Positions 17,445-25,861 of a DNA stretch of 36,573 nucleotides are shown one piece after another. The DNA is taken from the NCBI GenBank assembly GCA_003023465.1, contig PXSM01000091.1, positions 1 to 36,573 of the forward strand, read 5' to 3'. How positions within the stretch are numbered: the stretch's first letter is position 1; each line of letters starts with the position of its first letter. A model generated the notes under the pieces. It had not been told where the DNA came from. It was given only the letters and a program-made list of their open reading frames with translations, and did no database searches. This stretch comes from Halobacteriales archaeon SW_6_65_15. GTDB lineage: Archaea > Halobacteriota > Halobacteria > Halobacteriales > Haladaptataceae. Made by a program: the position numbers and the translations under genes.

Positions 17445-18869
17445 TTAATGCTGGTCGTCCGCGCGCACGCGCTCGCCCTCGACCGTCTCGGGGAACAGCT
17501 TCCCCGGATTCAGGGTATCGCGGGGATCGAGCGCACGCTTGACCGCGCGCATGGCCTCGACGGCCTCAGAGCCGTGTTCGGCTTCGAGGAACTCGCGCTT
17601 GCCGAGGCCGATGCCGTGTTCCCCGGTCGCGGTGCCCCCGAGGTCGATGGCCTTCTCGACGGTGGCCTCGTAGACCTCCGCGGCCGCCTCGACCGCTTCC
17701 GGGTCCTCCTCGTCCACGAGGACGGAGTAGTGGAGGTTGCCGTCGCCCGCGTGGCCGAAGCAGGGGACCAGCAGATCGCGCTCCTGTGCGAGACCTTTCA
17801 CGGAGTGGACCATCTCCGGGTAATCGCCGATGGGAACCGTCACGTCGCCGGGGTGGAGCGCGGTCAGGTCGGGGTCGTAGGTCTGGATGGCGAACGCGAG
17901 GTCCTTGCGGGCCTGCCAGAGGTCGTCCATCGCCGCTTCGTCTTCTGCAACCTCGAATCGCTCGACGTCGTGGGCTTCGAAGATAGACTCGCAGAACTCG
18001 ATCTCGCGCTCGACGCCGTGGTTGGCGTGGAACTCGAAGAACACCATCGGCACGTCCGGCAGGTCCGTGCCTGTGTAGGCGTTGGCCATCCGGGCCGAGT
18101 CGGCGTCTACGAGTTCGATGGTCGCCACGTCCACGCCCGAGCGCACCGCGTCGAAGACCGCCTCGGCGGCGTGGTCGAGCGAGGGGAACAGCGCCCGTCC
18201 ACCGCGTATCTGCTCGGGGCGGCCGGCGAGTTCGAGAGTCGCGCGGGTGACCACGCCGAGGGTCCCCTCACTTCCGACCAGCAGGTCCTTGAGGTTGTAC
18301 CCGCTGGAGGTCTTGGCGGCCTTGCTCCCGAGGGTGACGACGGTGCCGTCGGCGAGGACGGCTTCCAGCTCCAGCACCCAGTCGCCGACCTCGCCGTACT
18401 TGACGGTCTTCATGCCGGAGGCGTCGTTGGCGATCATGCCGCCCACGGTCGAGATGTCGCCCGAGGAGGGGAGCGGCGGGAAGAACAGGCCCTCCGAGGC
18501 AACCGCCTCGTCCACCGCCGAGCCGAAGACGCCGGGTTCCACGTCGATCTGGAAGTCGTCGGGGCGAACGTCCAGCACGGCGTCCATCCGCGACAGGTCG
18601 AGGCTGATTCCCCGGTGGGCGGGGACGGCGTTGCCCTCCAGACTCGTCCCGGCGGCGTAGGGCGTCACGGGCACCCGGCGGTCGTTCACCGCGGCGAGAA
18701 TGGCGGACACGTCGGCGGTAGACTCGGGCCAGACCACCGCGTCGGGGGTGACGCCCATCCCGCGCTCGTCCCCGCCGAAGTCCGCGGCGTGGGTCTCGCG
18801 GACCGACTCGCCGAACGAGACCTCACCTTCGAGATCGAGATTGGAGAGAAACGAACAGTCGTATGCCAT
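17445..18869 (-). CDS. FAD-linked glycolate oxidase / D-lactate dehydrogenase (GlcD family)
   Basis: The product has 474 residues. The PCMH-type FAD domain is seen in RVPVTPYAAGTSLEGNAVP, SSGDISTVGGMIANDASGMK and LLVGSEGTLGVVTRATLEL. The C-terminal FAD-oxidase domain has CFGHAGDGNLHYSVLVD and GGTATGEHGIGLGKREFLE. Family enzymes oxidise 2-hydroxy acids (D-lactate, glycolate) and pass electrons to the respiratory chain. No GlcE or GlcF gene is adjacent, so the single-subunit D-lactate dehydrogenase type is more likely. The start is supported by a TATA-like box at leaderless spacing. Confidence 0.92.
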   Translation of the reverse strand: MAYDCSFLSNLDLEGEVSFGESVRETHAADFGGDERGMGVTPDAVVWPESTADVSAILAAVNDRRVPVTPYAAGTSLEGNAVPAHRGISLDLSRMDAVLDVRPDDFQIDVEPGVFGSAVDEAVASEGLFFPPLPSSGDISTVGGMIANDASGMKTVKYGEVGDWVLELEAVLADGTVVTLGSKAAKTSSGYNLKDLLVGSEGTLGVVTRATLELAGRPEQIRGGRALFPSLDHAAEAVFDAVRSGVDVATIELVDADSARMANAYTGTDLPDVPMVFFEFHANHGVEREIEFCESIFEAHDVERFEVAEDEAAMDDLWQARKDLAFAIQTYDPDLTALHPGDVTVPIGDYPEMVHSVKGLAQERDLLVPCFGHAGDGNLHYSVLVDEEDPEAVEAAAEVYEATVEKAIDLGGTATGEHGIGLGKREFLEAEHGSEAVEAMRAVKRALDPRDTLNPGKLFPETVEGERVRADDQH

Positions 18870-18892
18870 ACGGTATCGTTGGGCGTACGGGG

Positions 18893-18899
18893 CTTAAAG
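18893..18899 (-). promoter_or_regulatory. TATA-like promoter of the GlcD-family gene
   Basis: The minus strand reads ACTTTAAGCC 24-30 nt before the ATG at 18869, close to the haloarchaeal TATA consensus and at leaderless spacing. Confidence 0.6.
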
Positions 18900-18984
18900 T
18901 TTGGACTACGAGGTGTCTCTACTCACGGCGTTCTGGGTATCGACACCGAACACCGAGTTTCGCGAAGTGACGGCGACCACGGAG

Positions 18985-19170
18985 TTCCGGAAACCGACAC
19001 AGACCACGGGACGCGCCGCGAGGGCTTCATGCCCGAGCACGCGGGGAGGCACGGGGCACGGTTGCGGTGTCGTGGCGAACGCAGTGAGCCACGGCTTGTC
19101 GGAGCGTGCCTCCGACGGTGCTGTGCGGTTGCGGTTTCTCATAGGTTTCGGGAGTAGCTAGCTTCTCTCC
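18985..19170 (+). repeat. Dispersed repeat R1, longest copy
   Basis: The stretch from ACCACGGGACGCGCCGCGAG through CGAGCACGCGGGGAGGC and CGGTTGCGGT to GGTTTCGGGAGTAGCTAGCT (19144-19163) matches, in order, pieces of the copies in 13843-14150. The terminal word differs from the other copies by one base. Confidence 0.75.
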
Positions 19171-19209
19171 AACCAGTTTGTCAACACCGAACCGCAGAAT
19201 CAAATGTAG

Positions 19210-19506
19210 AGACTTTTTAGAAAGCCCCCGCCCGGTCACGGTCGTCGTCCGAAAATCTCCGATTTTCGTGACTGAGCGGGACGCAGTCCCGCGAGGGCAG
19301 CGAGAGCGTCGCTCTCGCGTGCTCACGAAAGAGCTCCGCTCTTTCGAACGACTCTGGCGGATATTTGACGCTCTCCGCACCGGAAGAGCAAGCTCTTCCG
19401 GGCTCCGCTCGCTACGCTCGCGGAGACACCGCCCGCGTCAAATAGAGCCGCCAGAGACGACCACGGGTCTGCGGCCCGCGACCGGGCGGCCCCTTTATCC
19501 CACCCG
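19210..19506 (-). repeat. Palindromic element P, long copy (P2) with hairpin-rich interior
   Basis: The left end is TTTTTAGAAAGCCCCCGCCC and the right end is CCGGGCGGCCCCTTTATCCC, as in P1 and P3. The interior of about 250 nt has several small palindromes: GAAAGAGCTCCGCTCTTTC, CGGAAGAGCAAGCTCTTCCG, and GCGAGAGCGTCGCTCTCGC. An outer pair GGATATTTGACGC / GCGTCAAATAGAG is also present. No coding frame in it looks real. Confidence 0.8.
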
Positions 19507-19530
19507 TGGTGGACTGGTTAGTCTGCCGCT

Positions 19531-19549
19531 AAAGATATATAAAAAATTT
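19531..19549 (-). terminator. Probable AT-rich terminator after the P450 gene
   Basis: On the minus strand AAATTTTTTATATATCTTT follows about 40-55 nt after the P450 stop codon. Such a T tract in a GC-rich genome is typical of archaeal intrinsic termination. Confidence 0.45.
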
Positions 19550-19586
19550 CTAGATATACTAAATTCAGTCTTAGAAATAAGGATAG

Positions 19587-20477
19587 TTAGTCAGCAGACG
19601 CTTCCGCTTCCATCTCCGCCGCTTCCCACTGAGTCCCGTCGCGCTCGTGAACCTGCATCCAGACCGGGTTCCGGGGTCGCGCGGTGATACTCGGCCGGAG
19701 GTCCAGACTCGGCGAGGAGACCAGTTCGAGATGATACTCCTGCAGGATGGTCGCCAGCACGAGGCGGGCCTCCAGCATGGCGAACCGGTCGCCGATGCAC
19801 CGCCGGGGTCCGGCCGCGAAGGGGAAGTACGCGAGGCGCGGCAGGGACCGTTCGAACTCGTCCGTCCACCGTTCCGGTCGGAACGCCATCGGGTCGTCGT
19901 ACCACCGGGGGTCGCGGTGGACGACGTGCTGGCTCATGCCGACCGTGACACCTGCTGGGACGTGGTACCCGCCGATTTCGTCGTCCTCGACGGGTTCGCG
20001 GACGATTCCCGGGACCGGCGGATAGAGCCGCATCGACTCCTTCACGACCCGTTCGAGGTAGGGCAGGTCGCCCACGTCGGCGACGGTCGGCGGCTCGCCG
20101 TCGAGTTCACGGTCCAACTCCGCGACCAGTGTCGCCTCCACGTCGCCGTGCTGGGCGAGCAGGAAGAAGGTGGACGTGAGCGCGAGGGCAGTGGTCTCGT
20201 GGCCCGCGAGCAGGAGCGTCATCATCTCGTCGCGGACCTGCCGGTCGGTCATGCCGTGGCCCGCCTCGTCGCGGGCGTCGAGGAGCTTCGAGACCACGTC
20301 GCCGTACTCGCGGTGGACCTCCCGCTCGAAGTCGAACGGGTCCCCGGCGTACTCGACGAGGCTGCCGACGACGGGGTACCCGTCGGGGCCGGGCGGTACT
20401 CGTCCGTCGTCCGGACCGGTCGGGGATCGTTCGTCGCCGGACGCGGACGACGCCCCTCCGGGTTCTTCGGTGGTCAT
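19587..20477 (-). CDS. Cytochrome P450 with a large internal deletion
   Basis: The C-terminal two thirds is a clear P450: I-helix LLLAGHETTALALT (residues 88-101), ExxR in KESMRLYPP (147-150), PERW, and the haem loop FPFAAGPRRCIGDRF with Cys227. Intact family members are about 440-450 residues; this one has 296. After the N-terminal PDGYPVVGSLVEYAGDPFDF, REYGDVVS (57-63) joins directly to KLLDARDEAGHGMTDRQVRD, which normally lies just before the I-helix. About 150-170 residues (helices B to G) are missing in frame, so activity is unlikely. The ATG at 20477 is preferred over the far upstream start at 20951, because the extra part is shadow sequence of the divergent genes. Confidence 0.85.
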   Translation of the reverse strand: MTTEEPGGASSASGDERSPTGPDDGRVPPGPDGYPVVGSLVEYAGDPFDFEREVHREYGDVVSKLLDARDEAGHGMTDRQVRDEMMTLLLAGHETTALALTSTFFLLAQHGDVEATLVAELDRELDGEPPTVADVGDLPYLERVVKESMRLYPPVPGIVREPVEDDEIGGYHVPAGVTVGMSQHVVHRDPRWYDDPMAFRPERWTDEFERSLPRLAYFPFAAGPRRCIGDRFAMLEARLVLATILQEYHLELVSSPSLDLRPSITARPRNPVWMQVHERDGTQWEAAEMEAEASAD

Positions 20478-20618
20478 CCCGTCTTGGTACGTCGCCCGGA
20501 AGCAAGAAACCCGCGTTAGAAACGCCGTACAACCCGAGTTCGGTTTACCTCGGTCGTTGCGCGTCGGACGCCGGCCCGGCTCACAAAGCTCATCACAGCC
20601 CTCCAAGAAGCGCCGGAC

Positions 20619-20849
20619 ATGCCCTTCGACGAAACCCCCGACCCCGCTGACGAAGACGGCTGTCCCAAGTGCGGCCACACCGAGACCGACGTGGGAACCA
20701 TCTCGACGACCGGCGGCGGTCTCTCGAAGATGTTCGACATCCAGACCAACACGTTCCAGGTCATTTCCTGTTTGAACTGCGGCTACTCCGAACTCTACCG
20801 GGACACCGGCTCGGCCGGGAGCGACATCGTGGACGTGTTCCTCGGCTGA
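20619..20849 (+). CDS. Zinc-ribbon nucleic-acid-binding-like protein, 76 aa
   Basis: MPFDETPDPADEDGCPKCGH is followed by TFQVISCLNCGYSELYRDTG. The two CxxC pairs form a single zinc ribbon, as in the small COG3478-like archaeal proteins. The exact role is unknown. It is divergent from the P450 gene and followed after 15 bp by a small membrane protein gene, so the two may be co-transcribed. Confidence 0.85.
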   Translation: MPFDETPDPADEDGCPKCGHTETDVGTISTTGGGLSKMFDIQTNTFQVISCLNCGYSELYRDTGSAGSDIVDVFLG

Positions 20850-20864
20850 ATCGGAGCACGACTC

Positions 20865-21077
20865 ATGTCCGGCGTAGCGATCTCCGTGCTGTTCCTGTTC
20901 GTCGCCGCCGGCGTCGGCCTGCTCCTCTACCTGCTGGTCCGCACCGAGCACGACCAGCGCCGGACCATGGACTGCGAGTCGGCCGAGAGGGTGGCACGCC
21001 GCGACCTGCTGGACGACGAGGAGCGAGACGCCGGACGAGAGCGAAACGCCGAACGCGAGAGAGATCGTTTCGGATGA
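20865..21077 (+). CDS. Small single-helix membrane protein, 70 aa
   Basis: The hydrophobic segment VAISVLFLFVAAGVGLLLYL (residues 4-23) is followed by a highly charged Arg/Glu/Asp tail, predicted cytoplasmic. No family is recognised. The 15-bp spacing from the zinc-ribbon gene suggests an operon. Its stop (21077) nearly abuts the end of the convergent ABC permease gene (21079). Confidence 0.65.
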   Translation: MSGVAISVLFLFVAAGVGLLLYLLVRTEHDQRRTMDCESAERVARRDLLDDEERDAGRERNAERERDRFG

Positions 21078-21078
21078 C

Positions 21079-22128
21079 CTACGTCCCGAGCCCTCGCCTG
21101 CCTACCACCCGCCGAAGTGCGAGGAAGCCCACCGCGGAGATCACCAGATAGACGCCGACCATCGCGTGCGTCAGGGTCGGCGGACTCCCGATGGCGAGCT
21201 TTGCGACCGCGTTCGGCGGCGACTCCGGCAGGAGGTAGGTCGCGCTGAACACGACCAGCACGCCCATCGAGAAGAGGAACTGGGACTGCTTGCGCTCGCG
21301 GAAGGCGAGGGCGGTGGCCGCGCCCATGGTGACCACCGCCAGCGAGAGGCCGGTGACGAGCAGAAGAATCTCGACGGGGTTGGCAATCTGCGTGCCGTTG
21401 AACGACAGGAGCGCGAGCCACGCCCCGGCCTGCACGGGTGCCAAGATTCCCATCGCCAGCATCTTCCCGTCCACGATGTCGGTGGGCGTCAGGGGCGTCA
21501 CTCGCAGAAGTTCGAGGGTTCCGCGGTCGTACTCCTCGGCGATGGCGTCCACCGCGACGCTCCCGCTGAGGAACACCGGGAGGAACGTGAGGAGAGGAAT
21601 CAACACGGTGTAGGTGAACCCGAAGTAGGGGCTAGACGAGGAGTCGGGCGGCAGTTCGACGGGGGTTCGTTCGAGCCGGGAACTCAGCCGGTCGCGCTCG
21701 TGGCGCTCGAAGGCTTCGAGCGCGTCCCGAATCTGGGTCACCACCAGCGTGGTCCGGACGTTGCCGTCGGGCGCGGTCGCCCACACGTGCGCCCGCCCGT
21801 CGTCCCCGCGCTCGACCGCGAGCACGGCGTGAATCTCACCCCGGCGGAAGTCCCGCATGGCGGCCTCCTCGGTGTCGTACTCGACCGCGCGCCAGCCGTC
21901 CTTGGCCTCCAGCACGGGCACGAGGTCCTCGCCGTCCTCGCCGGTCACGCCGAACTCGACGACGAACTGGTTCGAGACCGAGCCGGGGTCGTACAGCGAC
22001 ACCAGTCCGACCGCGAGGAACGACGAGAAGGCGGCCACGAACAACTGGATGAGGATGGCCAGCACGATGGTCTTCTCGCTCCGGAGCGAGGCGAGTTCCC
22101 GCCCGGCGACCGTCAGGCGCTTATCCAA
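21079..22128 (-). CDS. ABC-2 type transporter permease (NatB-like)
   Basis: The protein has 349 residues. One N-terminal helix (about 20-42) is followed by a large extracellular domain of about 120 residues. A C-terminal block of about five helices includes the typical EEYDRGTLELLRVTPLTPTDIVDGKM segment. This is the architecture of sodium/antibiotic/lipid exporter permeases. It is the last gene of the locus, and its start overlaps the end of the upstream permease by 8 bp. With the second permease it would form a heterodimer driven by the ATPase at 24048-24829, whose gene is broken here. Confidence 0.88.
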   Translation of the reverse strand: MDKRLTVAGRELASLRSEKTIVLAILIQLFVAAFSSFLAVGLVSLYDPGSVSNQFVVEFGVTGEDGEDLVPVLEAKDGWRAVEYDTEEAAMRDFRRGEIHAVLAVERGDDGRAHVWATAPDGNVRTTLVVTQIRDALEAFERHERDRLSSRLERTPVELPPDSSSSPYFGFTYTVLIPLLTFLPVFLSGSVAVDAIAEEYDRGTLELLRVTPLTPTDIVDGKMLAMGILAPVQAGAWLALLSFNGTQIANPVEILLLVTGLSLAVVTMGAATALAFRERKQSQFLFSMGVLVVFSATYLLPESPPNAVAKLAIGSPPTLTHAMVGVYLVISAVGFLALRRVVGRRGLGT

Positions 22129-23968
22129 GGTGGCTCACCACCGTTAGGTTGTAGGCGGCGTGAACGAGGGTCGCCCAGACGAGCGTGATAGCGTACCAGC
22201 GCCGGTCCCTGCTCGCGCCGTAGGCCGTCGTCGTGGCCGTGACCGCGTGGAGCGCGAGCGGTGCGAACAGGAGCCCTGCCAGCACGAGCGGGGAGGTCTC
22301 CACGCCGAGACCCGTCACCGTGCCGAAGGCGGCCCGACCGAGTTCGAGGTCCGGCAGGCCGACGAGTTGGGCCACCGCGACCGCCTTCTCGCCGAGGAAG
22401 AAGCCCAGTCCCGAGAGGAATCCCAGAATCCCGACCGAGCGAAGCGACCGGGCGAATCTGGCGTGGGCGAACCCGGCGTAGACGTGGACGCTCTTGGCGA
22501 CCTCCTCGACGAACGCGATGGCGATCAGCAGGATCGGCATCGAGAGTTCGACCGGCAGGGCGAACAGGAGCGCTACGGCGAGCAGTTCCCCGACGAAGAC
22601 GAACGGGATGGAGAGCGCGCTGAGTTTCGCCACGCTCCGCGCGCCCGAAATCTGGCCGTTCAGGGCGTCGAGGAACTTGAGCGGGACCGAGCGCTGGGTG
22701 AACATGTCCTCCTCGCGATAGACGCCCGCCCCGAGCGCGAAGAGGACGGCCGACGAGAGGTAGAGTGGACCGGTCGAGAAGGCGTACTCGCCCAGCGTCA
22801 CCGCGGTCCCTCGCAAAGCCCGAACCACCAGCGTCAGGGGCGAGATGGACGCGACCGGGTGGACGTTGGTGAAGATGGCCGGGACGAAGGCGTAGGAGGT
22901 CAGGAACACCGAGAGGGTCACGGTGACGAACGTGAGTTCCTTGAACGACCGGGCGAACATCGCGCCGACGAACGACGAGGCGAGGAAGAGGAGCGCGATG
23001 GGGATTACGGCCAAGACGGAGGTTCCGGCAGTCGTCGCTATCGAGACGGCTCCGTCGGCCGCGGGGGTCAGGACCGCGATACCGACCGCCGTCACCGAGG
23101 CGATGGCGACCATCCCCAGCAGGTACGGCAGGGTCTTGCCCGCGATGATGTCGCCTCGGGAGACGGGCGAGACCAGCAGGAGTTCGCCGCGGTCGTTGAT
23201 CCGTTCGTCCAGAATCGTGGAGGCGTACGCCTGAATCACGAAGTTCATCGGCAGGACGAACGCGAACGCCAGCACCAGCGACTCGAAGGGGAACGGCGGC
23301 GCGACGTCGGAAGGCGTCCCCTGCTGGCCGCCGCCGAACAGCGACCCTTGGCTACCCACCGAGGGAGCACCGACCTGTCCGTCCCCATCGCCGGTTCCAG
23401 AGTTGTCGCCAGATGCGTCGGTTCCGCTTTCGTCGCCCGGTGAGCCGTCCCCGCCGCTTCCGTCGCTTCCGCCAAGTCCGACCTCGCCTTCGTCCGGCGT
23501 CCGAGTCGCGGGCGCGGACGCTCCGCCACCTCCCACGCGGTCCTGCTCGACGTACTCGACCGACACCTCCACCGGGAAGGCCGCCGACCCGTCGGCTTCG
23601 GCCGCCATCAGTCGGTCGTTGTACGACTCCACCGTGGTCCGGAGTTCCGCGAGCGCGGCCCGGCCCTTCTGCGTGTCGGTCGCCCGTATCCCGTCGGAGC
23701 GAATCCACACGTCGGCGTTCTCAGTCTCGGGGGAGACTGCGACGAAGGTCGGGTCCTCGGCCACGGGGTCGTAGTAGGGGCTGTCCTCCGCGACGCCGAC
23801 CCGGTAGATGCCGTCGTCGAGCGTGATCCCCTGACTGGCGACCAGCGGGGTGAGCACCGCGACCAGCAGGAGGACCGCGGCCGCGACCGCGACCGTTCGG
23901 CGGTCGAACTGGCCTGCGTTCTTCGAGACCTCCCAGCGGGCGATGCGGAGAGTCTTTCGCGCCTTCAC
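22121..23968 (-). CDS. ABC-2 permease fused to a PrsW-like intramembrane protease domain
   Basis: The protein has 615 residues. The N-terminal half is an ABC-2 permease: helix about 26-44, an extracellular domain with a Gly/Ser/Asp linker, then helices around YASTILDERINDRGELLLVS. The C-terminal 140 residues match PrsW-type proteases: FVEEVAKSVHVYAGF (Glu488, Glu489, Lys492), GLGFFLGEK (Glu527), LHAVTATTTAYG (His574), and LVHAAYNLTVV (His603, Asn607). PrsW enzymes cut membrane-bound substrates such as anti-sigma factors. The fusion suggests coupling of export or sensing to proteolysis (inference). A CAAX-protease (CPBP) relationship is an alternative, but EExxK favours PrsW. Confidence 0.8.
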   Translation of the reverse strand: MKARKTLRIARWEVSKNAGQFDRRTVAVAAAVLLLVAVLTPLVASQGITLDDGIYRVGVAEDSPYYDPVAEDPTFVAVSPETENADVWIRSDGIRATDTQKGRAALAELRTTVESYNDRLMAAEADGSAAFPVEVSVEYVEQDRVGGGGASAPATRTPDEGEVGLGGSDGSGGDGSPGDESGTDASGDNSGTGDGDGQVGAPSVGSQGSLFGGGQQGTPSDVAPPFPFESLVLAFAFVLPMNFVIQAYASTILDERINDRGELLLVSPVSRGDIIAGKTLPYLLGMVAIASVTAVGIAVLTPAADGAVSIATTAGTSVLAVIPIALLFLASSFVGAMFARSFKELTFVTVTLSVFLTSYAFVPAIFTNVHPVASISPLTLVVRALRGTAVTLGEYAFSTGPLYLSSAVLFALGAGVYREEDMFTQRSVPLKFLDALNGQISGARSVAKLSALSIPFVFVGELLAVALLFALPVELSMPILLIAIAFVEEVAKSVHVYAGFAHARFARSLRSVGILGFLSGLGFFLGEKAVAVAQLVGLPDLELGRAAFGTVTGLGVETSPLVLAGLLFAPLALHAVTATTTAYGASRDRRWYAITLVWATLVHAAYNLTVVSHLG

Positions 23969-24047
23969 GGGCGGCCCTCCGTCGCAGGCGGTCCTCCACC
24001 GCAGTCGCCTTCCGTCGCAGTCGGCCCGCTACCGAAACTGTCCGCCG

Positions 24048-24829
24048 TCACGGACGACCCTCCACGTCTGGCGACTCCGCCGCGAGTTCGAGGAAGATGT
24101 CTTCGAGGCTCGGCGTGTGGGTCTGGATGTCCTCGACCCCGCCCCCGGACTCGGCGGCGAGTTCGCGGGTCTCCTCGACGGCGTCCATGCTCTCGACCAC
24201 GCGGCGGTAGGTGCCGTTCTCCTTGATCGCGCCCTCGACCGGGACCGAGGTGTAGACGTGATACTCGGTCTGGCCGTGCTCCTCGCGGATGGTCTCGACG
24301 CTCCCGCGGGCGACGATGCGACCGTCGTTCATCACGGCCACCCGGTCGCAGATGCTCTCGACGTGGAAGAGGTTGTGCGCACTGAAGACGACGGTCTTTC
24401 CCGACTCGGCGAGTTCGCGGGTGAACTCCACGATGTAGTTGGTCGTCAGGGGGTTGAGCCCGCTGGCGGGTTCGTCGTACGGTCCAGCGTGTCGTGGATG
24501 CGTCGAGTCGCCTCGTCGCCCGGCACGTCGTAGAGGTCCGCGAAGAATTCGAGGTAGGAGACGGCGGTCATGTCCTCGTACAGCGGCGACTCCTCGGGCA
24601 GGAAGCCGAGGTGCTGTCGCATCTCGGGGTTCTGGGCGTCGTAGCCCGCGACGCGGGCCGACCCAGAGGTCGGTTCGACCAGCCCTGCGAGCATCTTCAG
24701 GGTCGTGGTCTTGCCCGCGCCGTTCGGCCCGACGACGCCGAACACCTCGCCGTCGGGGACCGAGAAGCTACTCTCCTCGACGGCGGTGAAGTCGCCGTAC
24801 ACCTTCCGGAGGTTTTCCACTTCGATCAT
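24048..24829 (-). pseudogene. ABC transporter ATP-binding protein, internal deletion plus frameshift
   Basis: The first part (from ATG 24829, MIEVENLRKVYGDF) has Walker A GPNGAGKTTTLKM and the Q-loop region GFLPEESPLYEDMT, then runs to IHDTLDR. In another frame the sequence resumes at YDEPASGLNPLTTNYIVEFT. It continues with the H-loop VFSAHNLFHVESICDRVAVM and a C-terminal domain. About 40 residues that hold the ABC signature (normally LSGGQ/MSKGMKRK) and the start of Walker B are missing between 24475 and 24490. The product cannot form a normal ATP sandwich. It heads the permease locus 21079-23968. An upstream ATG at 24859 exists but is off-spacing from the box CAAAATCAAG at 24862-24871. Confidence 0.85.
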
Positions 24830-25158
24830 CGAATACTGGCCAGTGTTCGCCGGGGGCACTTGATTTTGTGGGCAGCGCCCGGAATATTGAGCGCCGGAGT
24901 ACCCCCCGGCGGCGTTCCGTCAAAACATATATTTTGTTGTCTTTAGATAATGTAGAATGGGCTTTGACAATCCTAAAAGCTTTCTCAGGGCTATCAGAAG
25001 CGAATTCGCATACGGCCCAACTGCCCGAGTTCCTTTAAGTGGTTCTGGTAACAAGGAGGAGCTATGACGGGAAGTGGGCGCTGTTCTGGGCGATTTCGGT
25101 TCTGGATTTCCTGAGAGTGCACAGACTATCGTGGGTTCTGGAACGGCCTCCGGCGCGG
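24830..25158. other. AT-rich intergenic region with one TTTAAGTG repeat
   Basis: I see no gene except a possible 16-codon frame at 25064-25114 after the promoter-like repeat. The part at 24920-24985 is AT-rich (CATATATTTTGTTGTC). The promoter of the ABC ATPase lies at its left end. Confidence 0.55.
25034..25066 (+). repeat. Promoter-like repeat Q, copy A
   Basis: TTTAAGTGGTTCTGG is followed by AACAAGGAGGAGCTATG. The same module recurs at 25862-25892 (minus), 25929-25960 (plus) and 26912-26945 (minus). The sequence after it (GACGGGAAGTGGGCG) also matches copy C. Confidence 0.75.
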
Positions 25159-25743
25159 TCACTCATCCTCGTTACGTGCTCTCGTAATCGACCGTAATCC
25201 GACGAATCGGGGAACCTCGCGGAAGTAGTCCTCGTAGGCTTCGCCGTACTGTTCGCGCAGCCACGACTCCTCGACCAAGACTGCGAGAAACAGCCACGCG
25301 ACGCCGAAGACGGCCAAGATGGCGACCAGTATCGAGTTCGAAAGGAGCGCACCACTGACGAAGACGATGGCGTATCCGACGGTCTGGGGATTCCGGGAGT
25401 AGCGGTAGACCCCATCTGTCTGTAGCTCCCCGACCTGACCCCTCGTCTCCGCGACGCCCAAATCGACGCCACCTTCTCTGGCGATGGCCATCCCGATCAC
25501 GAACAGACCGCCGCCGACGACGGCACTCGTCGGCCACGGAAGGGGTCCCGCGTTCCAGTCGAGGTACCCGGTAACTACGAAACTCAGCACGAAGGTCAGC
25601 GAGCAACCGCGATACAGTTGGAACTTGAGTGCGTCGTCTCCCGGCGGCCAGAACCTGTAGGAATCCGACGCGATGGTCACTGCCATCGCACTCACGAGAA
25701 CAGAAGTGCTGAGTGCTCCAACTGCGAACGATAGACACTCCAT
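25159..25743 (-). CDS. Isoprenylcysteine carboxyl methyltransferase-like membrane protein
   Basis: The protein has 194 residues and about five membrane helices. The C-terminal signature of the ICMT/PEMT superfamily is present: GVYRYSRNPQTVGYAIVFVS, VLVEESWLREQYGEAYEDY, and REVPRFVG. Family enzymes use SAM to methylate carboxyl groups or lipids at the membrane; the substrate here is unknown. The frame is open upstream to 25887. However, the ATG at 25743 (MECLSFAVGALSTSVL) starts at the first helix and has a TATA-like box 21-31 nt upstream. It lies between inward-facing copies A and B of repeat Q. Confidence 0.82.
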   Translation of the reverse strand: MECLSFAVGALSTSVLVSAMAVTIASDSYRFWPPGDDALKFQLYRGCSLTFVLSFVVTGYLDWNAGPLPWPTSAVVGGGLFVIGMAIAREGGVDLGVAETRGQVGELQTDGVYRYSRNPQTVGYAIVFVSGALLSNSILVAILAVFGVAWLFLAVLVEESWLREQYGEAYEDYFREVPRFVGLRSITRARNEDE

Positions 25744-25763
25744 AACACAGTCTAATAGGTTGA

Positions 25764-25774
25764 CGTAAAATACG
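25764..25774 (-). promoter_or_regulatory. TATA-like promoter of the ICMT-like gene
   Basis: The minus strand reads CGTATTTTACG 21-31 nt before the ATG at 25743, giving a leaderless transcript. Confidence 0.55.
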
Positions 25775-25861
25775 TCACGATATCGGCTGGTAAGCCATCG
25801 ATGCGGCCTCAGTTCGACACTCCAAGACTCGTAAACGAGAGAACGCGAGAATACTCCTTCA

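Noticed and set aside
17448-19157. Plus-strand 569-codon frame opposite the GlcD gene
   Set aside because: It is the complement of a complete FAD oxidoreductase and its own translation has no recognisable domain.
19210-19506. CRISPR array, because of many short palindromes
   Set aside because: The palindromes differ from one another, spacing is irregular, and there are no cas genes nearby. It is the interior of element P.
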